Assembly (NCBI RefSeq): GCF_947499845.1
Contig: NZ_CANMPM010000010.1
Span: 93,693 to 157,692, forward strand
DNA from: an uncultured Pseudokineococcus sp.
GTDB lineage: Bacteria; Actinomycetota; Actinomycetes; Actinomycetales; Quadrisphaeraceae
Length of the DNA: 64,000 nucleotides
Direction: 5' to 3'
Shown: positions 16,293-29,936 of the stretch, one piece after another
Layout of the letters: each line of letters opens with the position of its first letter
Numbering within the stretch: position 1 is the stretch's first letter
Position numbers and translations under genes: made by a program
The notes under the pieces: model-generated
Told to the model about the DNA's origin: nothing
Database searches by the model: none
The model's input: the letters and a program-made list of their open reading frames with translations, nothing else

Positions 16293-18095
16293 GTGGCCGC
16301 CCCGTTCGCCCACCCCGAGCACGAGCCCGTCGCCCGCGCCGCCGCCGGCTTCGCGCGGACCCACGCCGACCTCGTCGCGCTGCGGCCCGAGCCGCTGCAC
16401 CTGCTGGCCCGCACCCGGCACGCCGGCCGGCGCACCGGCCTCGTCTCGGGCGGCGGCGCCGGCCACGAGCCGCTGCACGTCGGCCTCCTCGGCCCCGGCC
16501 TGCTCGACGGCGCCGCGCCCGGCATGGTCTTCACCTCCCCGCACAACCGGCAGGTCCTCGAGGCCGGCCGGGCGGCGGCGGGGCCGGACGGCGTCGTGCT
16601 CGTCGTGAAGAACTACACGGGCGACGTCATCAACTTCCGCATCGCCGCGGAGCGCCTGCGCCTCGAGGGGGTCCGCGTCGGCGAGGTGCTCGTGGACGAC
16701 GACGTCGCCACCGACTCCGCCGACAACGCCGCCGGACGCCGGGGCACCGCGGCCACCGTCGTCGTCGAGAAGCTGCTCGGCGCGGCGGCGGACGCCGGGG
16801 CCGACGTCGACGCCCTCGCGGACCTCGGCACCCGCGTCGTCGCGGCGAGCCGCAGCCTCGCGGTCGCGTCCCGGGCGCAGACCGACCCGGCGACGGGCGA
16901 GCCCGCCTTCGCGCTGGGCCCCGACGAGCTCGAGCTCGGCGTCGGCATCCACGGCGAGCGCGCGGAGCGCACCGTCGCGCGCCCGCCCCTGCCCGAGCTC
17001 GTCGAGCAGCTCGTCGACCAGGTCCTCGCCGCCCTGCCGGTGGAGCCGGGCGAGGCGTCCGGCGCGGCCGGCGACGGCGTGCTCGTCGTCGTCAACGGCC
17101 TCGGCGCGACGACGCAGCTCGAGCTCTACGCGGTGATGGAGGAGGTGGCCGAGGCGCTCGACCGGCGCGGGGTCGCCGTCGCCGGCGCGCTCGTCGGCAC
17201 CTACGTGGCGGCCCTCGACATGCACGGCTTCTCGGTGACGCTGACGGCGCTCGAGGAGGGCTGGCTCGACCTGTGGCGGGCGCCGTCGTCCTCGGCGGCG
17301 CTCTCGGGCGGCGGCCCCGGCGGGCCCGAGGTCGTGCCCGCGCCGTGGTCGGGCGCCGGTGGTGAGCCCCCGGCGGCCGCGGCGCCGGTGGACGGCGCGG
17401 CCCCCGCCGACGGGTCGCTGCCGCAGGGCGCCTCCGCGCCCGAGCGGGCCCTGCGCCGCTGGGCGGGCGACGTCGAGGCCTCGCACGACGACCTCACGCG
17501 CCTGGACCGCCTGGCCGGCGACGGGGACTTCGGCGACAACGTGCGCGGCGGCCTGCGCCGCGTCGTCGCCCGCCTCGACGCCGACGGCCCCGCGGAGGGC
17601 CGCACGGGAGCCGAGGCGCTCGCGGCGGCCGGCGAGGTGTTCCTCGACGAGGTCGGCGGCACGAGCGGCCCGCTCGTGGGCCTGCTCCTCGCCGAGCTCG
17701 CGGCGGCCGCCGAGCGGGCCGGCGGCGAGACCTCGGCCGGCGACGCGGCGTGGGCCGACGGGCTGCGCCAGGGCGTCGCGGCCGTGCAGCGGGTCGGCGG
17801 CGCGCAGGTGGGCGACCGCACCCTCGTCGACGCCCTCGACCCCGCGGTGCGGGCTCTCGCCGACGGCGGCTCGCTGGGCGCCGCGGCCACCGCCGCGGCC
17901 GACGGCGCGACGGCGACGGCGCAGGTCCGGGCCCGCCGCGGCCGGGCCGCCTACCTCGGCGACCGCGTCGTCGGCACCCCCGACCCGGGCGCCGTCGCCA
18001 TGGCGATGCTCCTGCGGGCCGCCGTCGTCACGGGCGACGAGGCCGAGGACCCGTCGGCCGCCGCGGTGGCGGCGCTGCTCGCCGCCGGTCGCTGA
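16293..18095 (+). CDS. dhaKL: ATP-dependent dihydroxyacetone kinase, DhaK-DhaL fusion
   Basis: 600 aa from GTG 16293, with GGAGGAGGAG immediately upstream. Residues 1-340 are DhaK: GGGAGHEPLH (His58) and GVGIHGE (His220, which binds dihydroxyacetone as a hemiaminal) are both present. After a Pro/Ala/Gly linker (about 345-385), residues 390-600 are DhaL: GDGDFGDN carries the Mg-ATP aspartates Asp410, Asp412 and Asp415, and GGTSGPLVG completes the nucleotide site. This is the single-chain, ATP-using form as in Citrobacter, not the PTS-dependent form. It makes dihydroxyacetone phosphate. No glycerol dehydrogenase is nearby. Confidence 0.93.
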   Translation: MAAPFAHPEHEPVARAAAGFARTHADLVALRPEPLHLLARTRHAGRRTGLVSGGGAGHEPLHVGLLGPGLLDGAAPGMVFTSPHNRQVLEAGRAAAGPDGVVLVVKNYTGDVINFRIAAERLRLEGVRVGEVLVDDDVATDSADNAAGRRGTAATVVVEKLLGAAADAGADVDALADLGTRVVAASRSLAVASRAQTDPATGEPAFALGPDELELGVGIHGERAERTVARPPLPELVEQLVDQVLAALPVEPGEASGAAGDGVLVVVNGLGATTQLELYAVMEEVAEALDRRGVAVAGALVGTYVAALDMHGFSVTLTALEEGWLDLWRAPSSSAALSGGGPGGPEVVPAPWSGAGGEPPAAAAPVDGAAPADGSLPQGASAPERALRRWAGDVEASHDDLTRLDRLAGDGDFGDNVRGGLRRVVARLDADGPAEGRTGAEALAAAGEVFLDEVGGTSGPLVGLLLAELAAAAERAGGETSAGDAAWADGLRQGVAAVQRVGGAQVGDRTLVDALDPAVRALADGGSLGAAATAAADGATATAQVRARRGRAAYLGDRVVGTPDPGAVAMAMLLRAAVVTGDEAEDPSAAAVAALLAAGR

Positions 18096-18130
18096 GCCCG
18101 GGGACGACGCCGCGCAGGCGTCCCGTCGTC

Positions 18131-18191
18131 GCCGAGATGGAGGCTGTGGTCACGCCCGACCCCCCGTCGTGACCACAGCCTCCGTCTCGGC
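18131..18191. terminator. 24-bp-stem hairpin between convergent genes
   Basis: Arms 18131-18154 and 18168-18191 pair over 24 positions with one G-T type mismatch and a 13-base loop. It separates dhaKL (+) from the membrane protein gene (-). No U-tract. Confidence 0.75.
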
Positions 18192-18199
18192 GGACCGGC

Positions 18200-18814
18200 T
18201 CAGCTCCCGGTCGTCGGCTGCAGGTCCTCGGGCAGCTGGCTCTGCAGCTGCTGCACCTGCTCCTGCAGCCGCTGGACGGCCTGGTCGTCGTTGAGGACGG
18301 TCGTGATGCCGATGATGAGCACGAGGCTGACCACCAGGCCGAGCACCGACAGCACGAGGCCGCCGACGGCGAGACCGCGGCCGGTGACGCCGACGCGCCT
18401 GGTCATCGAGATGCCGACGACGCCGAGCACGAGGCCGATGATGCCGAGCACCAGCGCGAGCGGCGTGAGCAGCAGGGTCAGGGCCGACAGCAGCGACGAC
18501 AGGCCGAAGACGAGGGCGAAGGTCGCCGCCGCGCTCGTCTTCGCGGGCTTGGGCGACCGCGTGCCCTCGCGCTGCGCGACGCGCTCGCCGGTCGCGGCGC
18601 CGGCACCCAGAGCGGCGGCCCGCCCCTCCTCGTAGCCCCGGTCGTAGCCACGCCGGTCGTCGCCCGGCTGGTCGTAGGCGGAGCCCGCGGTGCGGGGCAG
18701 CGGCTCGGTGCCGCCGCGGTGCGCGTGCCCGCGGACGTCGTCGGCGGGCCGGTCGTCGTGGTGGTCGTCGGGGCGGCGCGCGGGGCGCTCGCCGGGGGAG
18801 GTCTCGTGGGCCAC
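18200..18814 (-). CDS. DUF4190-like membrane protein with C-terminal coiled coil
   Basis: 204 aa from GTG 18814, preceded by GAGGAG. Residues 1-90 are charged and disordered (His/Asp/Arg-rich), followed by two or three hydrophobic segments with Gly-rich turns (ALVLGIIGLVLGVVGISMTRR; GRGLAVGGLVLSVLGLV), typical of DUF4190-type proteins. The end is a heptad-like stretch LQEQVQQLQSQLPEDLQ. Function unknown; probably a small envelope protein. Confidence 0.75.
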   Translation of the reverse strand: MAHETSPGERPARRPDDHHDDRPADDVRGHAHRGGTEPLPRTAGSAYDQPGDDRRGYDRGYEEGRAAALGAGAATGERVAQREGTRSPKPAKTSAAATFALVFGLSSLLSALTLLLTPLALVLGIIGLVLGVVGISMTRRVGVTGRGLAVGGLVLSVLGLVVSLVLIIGITTVLNDDQAVQRLQEQVQQLQSQLPEDLQPTTGS

Positions 18815-19051
18815 GGGGGCTCCTCGGGGTGGGCGCAGCCGCGAGTGCTGCGGGCGGACCGCCGCGGCGCCCGGACGACGAGCACCCCGGCGGAGGGGAC
18901 GTCCGAAGGTAGGGGGCGACGTCGTCGCCCGCGACCGCTGCCGACGGGTGGCGGCGGCGCGGCGCGCCTACGGTCGGCAGGTCCCGCGGCTCCCCGCCCC
19001 CGCGCCCGTCGCGGCGCCGCGAGCGCCCCGCCACCGCCAGGAGGTCCCCCC

Positions 19052-19801
19052 GTGCCCAGCTCCCCCGACGACCGACCCGCCGACGACGCCGCCGACTCCC
19101 CGGGCGCCGGCGTCCTGCTCGACGTCGACGGCACCCTGCTCGACACGAACTTCCTCCACGTCGTCGCGTGGTCCCGGGCCTTGCGCGCCGAGGACGTCCA
19201 CGGCGTGCCGATGGCGGTGCTGCACCGCGCGATCGGGCTCGGCAGCTCCGAGCTCGTGCGCCGCGTCCTCGGCGACGGCCTCGGCTCCCCGGGCTCGGAC
19301 GCCGTCGACGACGACCTCGTCGAGGCCGTGACGAGCGGGCACTCCGAGCAGTACGGGCGGATGCGCGAGGAGGTCGAGCCGTTCCCGCGGGCCGCCGACC
19401 TCATCGACGCCCTCGCGCAGCGCGACCTCGCCGTCGTCCTCGCGACGAGCGGCGACAAGAGCGACCTCGACTGGATGCTGCCCGCCGTCGGCGCGGGCGA
19501 CGAGCTCACCGGCGTGCTCACGTCCGGCGACGTCGAGGCGGCCAAGCCGGCCCCGGACATCTTCGGCCGGGCCGCCGAGGCCCACGGCCTCGACCCGAGC
19601 CGCTGCGTCGCGGTGGGGGACACGGTGTGGGACGTCGAGTCCGCCGGCTCCGCCGGCATGCCGTGCATCGCCCTCACCTGCGGCGGCAGCTCGCGCGAGG
19701 AGCTGCTCGGCGCCGGCGCCGCGGCGGTGTACCGCGACCCCGCCGACCTGCTGGAGAACCTCGACGGCTCGCCCGTCGGGGAGCTGCTCCGCACGCGCTG
19801 A
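19052..19801 (+). CDS. HAD-superfamily phosphatase
   Basis: 249 aa from GTG 19052 with CAGGAGGT upstream. HAD motifs: DVDGTLLDT (nucleophile Asp24, acid Asp26), ATSGDKSD (motif II), KPAPDIF (motif III Lys) and VGDTVWDVESA (motif IV). The helical cap between motifs I and II puts it with phosphoglycolate phosphatase and beta-phosphoglucomutase types. Substrate is not deducible. A likely -10, TACGGT, lies near 18969. The spacer 18815-19051 otherwise shows nothing. Confidence 0.88.
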   Translation: MPSSPDDRPADDAADSPGAGVLLDVDGTLLDTNFLHVVAWSRALRAEDVHGVPMAVLHRAIGLGSSELVRRVLGDGLGSPGSDAVDDDLVEAVTSGHSEQYGRMREEVEPFPRAADLIDALAQRDLAVVLATSGDKSDLDWMLPAVGAGDELTGVLTSGDVEAAKPAPDIFGRAAEAHGLDPSRCVAVGDTVWDVESAGSAGMPCIALTCGGSSREELLGAGAAAVYRDPADLLENLDGSPVGELLRTR

Positions 19802-19808
19802 CGGCGAG

Positions 19809-19856
19809 ACCGACGGACGGCGGCTCCCCGCGTCGGGTGGGTCGCCGTCCGTCGGT
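19809..19856. terminator. 14-bp-stem hairpin between convergent genes
   Basis: ACCGACGGACGGCG (19809-19822) pairs exactly with 19843-19856 around a 20-base loop, between the HAD phosphatase (+) and the MerR gene (-). Confidence 0.7.
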
Positions 19857-19897
19857 CCCGGCGAGCGCGTCCGTCGTCCGACGGGTCGCAGCCCGCG

Positions 19898-20308
19898 TCA
19901 GCGCGCCCGCAGCCGCTCGAGCAGCTCGTCGGCCATGGCCACGCGCTCGACCATGCGCCGCCGCGCGTCCTCGGCGAGGGCGGTGAAGCCGGCGAGCCGC
20001 TCCCGCAGCGCCGCCTCCCGCGCCCCGGTGGCCGAGGGCAGCGCGTCCACCACCTCGAGCAGCTCGCGCATCTGCTCGAGGGAGAAGCCGAGCGGCTTCA
20101 TCCGGCGGATGACGAGGAGGCGGTCGACGTCGCCGGCGGTGTAGAGCCGGAAGCCGCCCTCGCTGCGCGCCGAGGGCCGCAGGAGGTCCACCTCGTCGTA
20201 GTGCCGCAGCGTGTGCAGCGAGAGGCCGGTGATCTCGGCGACGCGCCCGATCTGCAGCGGCCGCGCGCCCTCGTCCCCGCCGGCCCCGGCCCCGGCAGCG
20301 CCGACCAC
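19898..20308 (-). CDS. MerR-family transcriptional regulator
   Basis: 136 aa from GTG 20308, two bases after the SulP stop codon, so both belong to one operon. The MerR winged helix is typical: LQIGRVAEITGLSLHTLRHYDEVDLLRPSARSEGGFRLY, followed by the MKPLGFSLEQMRELLEVVDAL segment and a dimerisation helix. There are no cysteines, so it is not a thiol-type metal sensor. It probably regulates the SulP operon, perhaps through the dyad at 22191-22213. Confidence 0.88.
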   Translation of the reverse strand: MVGAAGAGAGGDEGARPLQIGRVAEITGLSLHTLRHYDEVDLLRPSARSEGGFRLYTAGDVDRLLVIRRMKPLGFSLEQMRELLEVVDALPSATGAREAALRERLAGFTALAEDARRRMVERVAMADELLERLRAR

Positions 20309-20310
20309 CG

Positions 20311-21993
20311 TCAGTGCCCCCCGCCGAGGTGGCCGGCGAGGCGGTCGCGGCGGCGGGCCGAGTGCTCGTCGAGCCCGGTGATGCGCACCGTCTTGCCGCG
20401 GGCGGCGTACTTCGTCTCGATGGCGTCGAGGGTGGCCACCGTCGAGGCGTCCCAGACGTTGGCGCCCGACAGGTCGATGACGACGTCGTGCGGGTCGCCG
20501 ACGTAGTCGAACTGGTGCACCAGGTCGTTGCTGGACGCGAAGAAGAGCTGGCCGGTGACGGCGTAGACGCGGGTGCCCTCGTCCGGCTGGGCGACCTCGA
20601 CGACCTCCGTGAGGTGGGCGACGCGGCGCGCGAAGAGCGTCATGGCCACGAGCACGCCGACGACGACGCCGTAGGCGAGGTTGTGCGTGGCCACGGTGAC
20701 GGCGACGGTCGAGAGCATCACCGCGGTCTCCGACAGCGGCATCCGGCGCAGCGTGGCGGGGCGGACGCTGTGCCAGTCGAAGGTCCCCACCGAGACCATG
20801 ACCATGACGGCGACGAGCGCGGCCATGGGGATCACCGCGACGACGTCGCCGAGGACGACGACGAGCAGCAGGAGGAAGACCCCGGCCAGGAAGGTCGAGA
20901 TCCGCGTGCGGGCCCCGGAGGACTTCACGTTGATCATCGTCTGGCCGATCATCGCGCAGCCGCCGAGGCCGCCGAAGAAGCCGGTGACGATGTTGGCGCC
21001 GCCCTGGCCCCAGGCCTCGCGGGTCTTCGAGGAGCCGGTGTCGGTGACGTCGTCGACGAGCTTCGCCGTCATGAGCGACTCGAGGAGCCCGACGACGGCG
21101 ACGCCCAGCGCGTACGGGGCGACGAGCTGCAGCGTCTCCCAGGAGAGCGGCACGTCGGGGAAGAGGAGCGAGGGCAGGTCCTGGGGCAGCTCGCCCTGGT
21201 CGCCGACGTCCGGCACGGTCACGGACGCGAGGACGACGAAGCCGGTGAGCGCGACGATCGCGACGAGGGGCGAGGGCACCGCGGTGGTCAGCCGCGGCAG
21301 CAGCACGATGACGGCGATGCCCACGGCCACGAGCGGGTAGACGGCCCACGGCACGTCGACGAGCTGGGGCACCTGCGACATGAAGATGAGGATCGCCAGG
21401 GCGTTGACGAAGCCGACCATGACGCTGCGCGGGATGAAGCGCATGAGCCGTGCGACGCCGAGCACGCCGAGGACCACCTGCACGACGCCGCCGAGGATGA
21501 CGGCGGCGAAGAGGTACTCCACGCCCTGCTCGCGCACGAGCGGCGCGACGACGAGCGCCGTCGCCCCGGTGGCCGCCGAGATCATCGCGGGCCGGCCGCC
21601 GAGGAAGGAGATCGTCACGGCCATCGTGAAGGACGCGAAGAGCCCGAGGCGGGGGTCGACGCCCGCGATGATCGAGAAGGCGATGGCCTCGGGGATGAGC
21701 GCGAGCGCCACGACGAGGCCGGCGAGGACCTCGATGCGCAGGCGGCGCGGGTCCTTGAGGGCCTCGAGGACGGAGATGCCGCCGTGCGGCCGCGCCGGGG
21801 CGGACACGCGACGGCGCCCGCCCGAGGACTCGGCGGCGCTCTCCGCGGGGCCGGGCGGCACGGTGCCGACGGTCGCGCCGTCGGCCGTCGTGGCGTCGGC
21901 GAGGGCGTGACGGGCGCCGCCGTCGGGGCCGCCCCGGTGGTCGTCGGAAGGGGTCCCGGGCGATGTGCCGGGAGGTGTGGTGGGCGTGCTCAT
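20311..21993 (-). CDS. SulP-family anion transporter with STAS domain
   Basis: 560 aa from ATG 21993, with GGAG upstream. Residues 1-70 are a disordered Pro/Thr/Ala-rich tail. The SulP membrane domain follows (EVLAGLVVALALIPEAIAFSIIAGVDPRLGLFAS; FLGGRPAMISAATGATALV), then GLGGCAMIGQTMINVKSSGARTRISTFLAG, and a cytoplasmic STAS domain at about 450-545 (VYAVTGQLFFASSND..VVIDLSGANVWDASTVATLD). The features resemble the BicA-like branch that moves bicarbonate with sodium; sulfate is the alternative. The MerR gene follows directly. Confidence 0.9.
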   Translation of the reverse strand: MSTPTTPPGTSPGTPSDDHRGGPDGGARHALADATTADGATVGTVPPGPAESAAESSGGRRRVSAPARPHGGISVLEALKDPRRLRIEVLAGLVVALALIPEAIAFSIIAGVDPRLGLFASFTMAVTISFLGGRPAMISAATGATALVVAPLVREQGVEYLFAAVILGGVVQVVLGVLGVARLMRFIPRSVMVGFVNALAILIFMSQVPQLVDVPWAVYPLVAVGIAVIVLLPRLTTAVPSPLVAIVALTGFVVLASVTVPDVGDQGELPQDLPSLLFPDVPLSWETLQLVAPYALGVAVVGLLESLMTAKLVDDVTDTGSSKTREAWGQGGANIVTGFFGGLGGCAMIGQTMINVKSSGARTRISTFLAGVFLLLLVVVLGDVVAVIPMAALVAVMVMVSVGTFDWHSVRPATLRRMPLSETAVMLSTVAVTVATHNLAYGVVVGVLVAMTLFARRVAHLTEVVEVAQPDEGTRVYAVTGQLFFASSNDLVHQFDYVGDPHDVVIDLSGANVWDASTVATLDAIETKYAARGKTVRITGLDEHSARRRDRLAGHLGGGH

Positions 21994-22190
21994 GCGTCTC
22001 CGTCCCGGGCGCGGCGCCGCTCGCGCGGGCGCGCCCGCTCGTCACGTGCTGGCGGGTGGGCGCGTCGTCGCGCAGAGGTCGGGGTGGCGGTCCGCGGCCG
22101 CGCTCGCGCGCGCCGGGGAGGCCGGGGGGCGGCGGCCGTGCCGGTGCTGCCTCAGGGGCGCACCGGGTCGTCGACCGGCGTGTCGGCGTG

Positions 22191-22213
22191 AACTCTACAG
22201 GCACCCGAGGGTT
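22191..22213. promoter_or_regulatory. Candidate MerR-type dyad upstream of sulP
   Basis: AACTCT (22191-22196) and AGGGTT (22208-22213) form an inverted repeat with one mismatch across 11 bases, about 200 bases upstream of the SulP start and divergent from the GH13 gene. MerR operators are dyads of this size, but no clear -35/-10 pair with a long spacer is visible. The gap 21994-22514 holds this dyad and GC-rich leader only. Confidence 0.25.
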
Positions 22214-22514
22214 GGTCCGTCACGGCGGGGCGCGGTCAGGCCCCGAGCCCGGCCGGGCCGGTGCGGCCGCGGAACGGCCGGCCGGGCTGTCGCCGCGACG
22301 CCTCCCGTGGTCTAGTTGAAACCGACACGGAGGGTCGACGGTGAGTCTCCACCGCCCTCGACACCCTCCTGGAGCGCCTGTGCCCTCGCCTGCGCCGCCC
22401 CCGCCGGACCCGTCCGGCCCCGACGCCGCCCCCGCGAGCCGGGCCCCCGGGCCGGACCTCCCCGGGGCTGACGACAGGGGTGAAGGAGGGCGACCCGCCC
22501 GCCGATACACCCGC

Positions 22515-24212
22515 ATGGCCCAGACCGCCGCTCCCGCGAACGCCACGCGACGCCTGCCGCAGCAGCGCCAGAGCTGCAGCGCCGCCCCGGCCTCGAGCCC
22601 CCGCCCCGACCTGGCCCCGGGCGTCGAGGACGCCTGGTGGCGCGACGCCGTCGTCTACCAGGTGTACCTGCGCTCCTTCGCCGACGGCGACGGCGACGGC
22701 GTGGGCGACCTCGCCGGCCTGCGGTCGCGGCTGACGCACCTCGCCTGGCTGGGCGTCGACGCGCTCTGGATCACCCCGCACTACCCCTCCGGCGGGGCCG
22801 ACGGCGGCTACGACGTCTGCGACTACCGCTCCGTGGACCCCGAGCTCGGCGACGTCGAGGACGTGCGCCTGCTCGTCGAGGACGCCCACGCCGTGGGCCT
22901 GCGCGTGCTGCTCGACGTCGTCCCCAACCACACCTCCGACCAGCACCCGTGGTTCCGAGCGGCGCTCGCCGACCCGGACGGCCCGCACGCCCGCAAGTAC
23001 GTCTTCGCGCCTCCCTCGGAGGAGCCGCCGAACAACTGGCGCAGCCTCTTCGGCGGCAGCGCGTGGTCGCGCACGCCGGACGGCCGCTGGTACCTCCACC
23101 TCTTCTCCCCCGAGCAGCCCGACCTCGACTGGCGCGAGCCGTCCGTCGCGGAGGACTTCGAGGAGACCCTCCGCTTCTGGCTCGACCTGGGTGTCGACGG
23201 CTTCCGCGTCGACGTCGCCTACGGCCTCTTCAAGGACGCCGGCCTGCGTGACAACCCGGGCACCTACTCGCCGACGCTCTTCGGGCACGGCGACGAGCAG
23301 CGCCACACCTGGGACCAGCCGGAGGTCCACGCCGTCTGGCGGCGCTGGCGCGCGCTTGTGGACTCGTACCCGGGGAAGCGGATGCTCGTCGGGGAGGTCT
23401 GCCTCGCCGACCTCGACCGGGTCGCCGCCTACGTCCGGCCCGACGAGATGCACCAGTCCTTCGCCTTCCGTCTGCTCAAGTCGCCGTGGGACGCCGCCGC
23501 CTTCGCCGAGGGCGTCTGCTCGGCCCTGACGGCGTTCGAGCGCGTCGGCGCGCCCGTCTCGTGGGTGCTCGGCAACCACGACAAGGACCGCCAGGTCACC
23601 CGCTTCGGCGGCGGCGCGCACGGCCTCTCCCGGGCCCGCTCGGCCGCGATGCTCGTGCTCGCGCTGCCCGGCTCGCCGTACCTCTACGCCGGCGAGGAGC
23701 TGGGCCTGCCGCAGGTCGTCGTCCCGGACGAGGCCAAGCAGGACCCGATCTTCTTCCGCTCGGGCGGGCTGCGCGCCGGTCGCGACGGGTGCCGCATCCC
23801 CCTGCCGTGGACGACCGGCCCCGCGGCGGGCTTCTCCGGCGAGGGCTCCTCCGTGGAGCCGTGGCTGCCCCAGCCGGCCCGCTGGGAGGAGCTGTCCGTC
23901 GAGCGGCAGGGGGCCGACCCGGCGTCGACGCTGACCCTGTACCGCACCGCCCTCGTCCTGCGCCGCGAGCTGCGCGCCCTCGGCCGCGGCCCGGCCTCCC
24001 TCGAGCGGCGGGGCGACGTCCTCGTCGTCCACCGCGGCGACGACACCACCGGGCGCGTCTCCTGCTGGGTGAACATGGGCCACGAGGCCGTCGCCGTCCC
24101 GTGCGACGGCGAGGTCCTCCTCGCCTCGGAGGGCTCGGTCACCGCCGGCGACGGCTGGGTGAGCCTGCCCGCCAGCACGGCGGTCTGGGTCTCCGCGCCC
24201 GCGGGGCGCTGA
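22515..24212 (+). CDS. GH13 alpha-glucosidase (oligo-1,6-glucosidase type)
   Basis: 565 aa from ATG 22515. In-frame GTGs at 22341 and 22380 have better ribosome sites but would add 45-58 Pro/Ala-rich residues with atypical codons, so the start is uncertain. The GH13 regions are complete: DVVPNH (region I), GFRVDVAYG (nucleophile Asp233), LVGEV (acid Glu294) and LGNHDKDR (Asp356). WWRDAVVYQVYLRSFADGDGDGVGDL marks the alpha-glucosidase/trehalose-synthase branch. No signal peptide: an intracellular enzyme cutting short alpha-glucosides. No maltose transporter is adjacent. Confidence 0.9.
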   Translation: MAQTAAPANATRRLPQQRQSCSAAPASSPRPDLAPGVEDAWWRDAVVYQVYLRSFADGDGDGVGDLAGLRSRLTHLAWLGVDALWITPHYPSGGADGGYDVCDYRSVDPELGDVEDVRLLVEDAHAVGLRVLLDVVPNHTSDQHPWFRAALADPDGPHARKYVFAPPSEEPPNNWRSLFGGSAWSRTPDGRWYLHLFSPEQPDLDWREPSVAEDFEETLRFWLDLGVDGFRVDVAYGLFKDAGLRDNPGTYSPTLFGHGDEQRHTWDQPEVHAVWRRWRALVDSYPGKRMLVGEVCLADLDRVAAYVRPDEMHQSFAFRLLKSPWDAAAFAEGVCSALTAFERVGAPVSWVLGNHDKDRQVTRFGGGAHGLSRARSAAMLVLALPGSPYLYAGEELGLPQVVVPDEAKQDPIFFRSGGLRAGRDGCRIPLPWTTGPAAGFSGEGSSVEPWLPQPARWEELSVERQGADPASTLTLYRTALVLRRELRALGRGPASLERRGDVLVVHRGDDTTGRVSCWVNMGHEAVAVPCDGEVLLASEGSVTAGDGWVSLPASTAVWVSAPAGR

Positions 24213-24260
24213 CCGCGGGCGACGTCCGGCGGGCCGCCCCGACCCAGCGGCCGCTCCGCC

Positions 24261-24617
24261 TCAGAGGTCCTGGGCCAGCGTGAGGGCGGCGCCGTCCGGG
24301 TCCTGGACCGAGGCCACGCGCTGGCCCCAGGAGACGTCCTGCGGCTCGGCGAGCACCGCGCCGCCGAGGTCGACCGCCCGGCCGACGGCCGCCGCCACGT
24401 CGCGGACCCCGAGCGTCAGCACGGTCCGTCCCGCCCCGGGCTCGGCGCCGTCCTCGGCGACGAGGCTCAGCGCGACGCCGTCGAGGTCGAAGGTGACGGC
24501 CACCGCCGGGCCGTCCTCGGGCGTGCGCCCGACGGGGTCGGCGCCGAGGACGCCCGCGTAGAAGGCGGCCAGGCGCTCGAGGTCGGGGGTGGTGAGGGCG
24601 ATCTCCACGGTGCTCAC
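24261..24617 (-). CDS. VOC-fold (glyoxalase/bleomycin-resistance) protein
   Basis: 118 aa from GTG 24617, with GGTGAGGG upstream. Two beta-alpha-beta-beta-beta repeats are recognisable: VEIALTTPDLERLAAFYAGVLGADPV and TLGVRDVAAAVGRAVDLGGAVLAEPQDVSWGQRVASVQDPDGAALTLAQ. Members include glyoxalases, antibiotic-binding proteins and dioxygenases; which applies here cannot be told. It stands alone, convergent with the GH13 gene. Confidence 0.85.
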   Translation of the reverse strand: MSTVEIALTTPDLERLAAFYAGVLGADPVGRTPEDGPAVAVTFDLDGVALSLVAEDGAEPGAGRTVLTLGVRDVAAAVGRAVDLGGAVLAEPQDVSWGQRVASVQDPDGAALTLAQDL

Positions 24618-24731
24618 GCCCTCACCGTGCCCCACCCGCCGACCCCCGGCGAGGCGGTGCGCCGTCGGCGACGCGCAGCGACCGGCAGGACGCGGAGGAA
24701 GCGCCCCGCCCCACCCCGCCCCCTCCTCAGG

Positions 24732-24796
24732 GGGCGACGTGTGGCCATGTCGCCCCCTCCCGGTCGCGAGCGGGGCGACATGGCCACACATCGCCC
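24732..24796. terminator. 25-bp-stem hairpin downstream of the lacZ operon
   Basis: Arms 24732-24756 and 24772-24796 pair over 25 positions with a single wobble and a 15-base loop. It lies 55 bases beyond the beta-galactosidase stop and upstream of the VOC gene. No U-tract. Confidence 0.75.
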
Positions 24797-24850
24797 TGGC
24801 GGGCTGGTGGGGCGACGTGCTCTCGGGTCGGTGCGCCGGGCACCGAGGGC

Positions 24851-29932
<5,082 letters not shown>

Positions 29933-29936
<4 letters not shown>

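Noticed and set aside
22341..22514. N-terminal extension of the GH13 protein
   Set aside because: The extra 58 residues are Pro/Ala-rich, use atypical codons and are absent from the family core; kept only as an alternative start.
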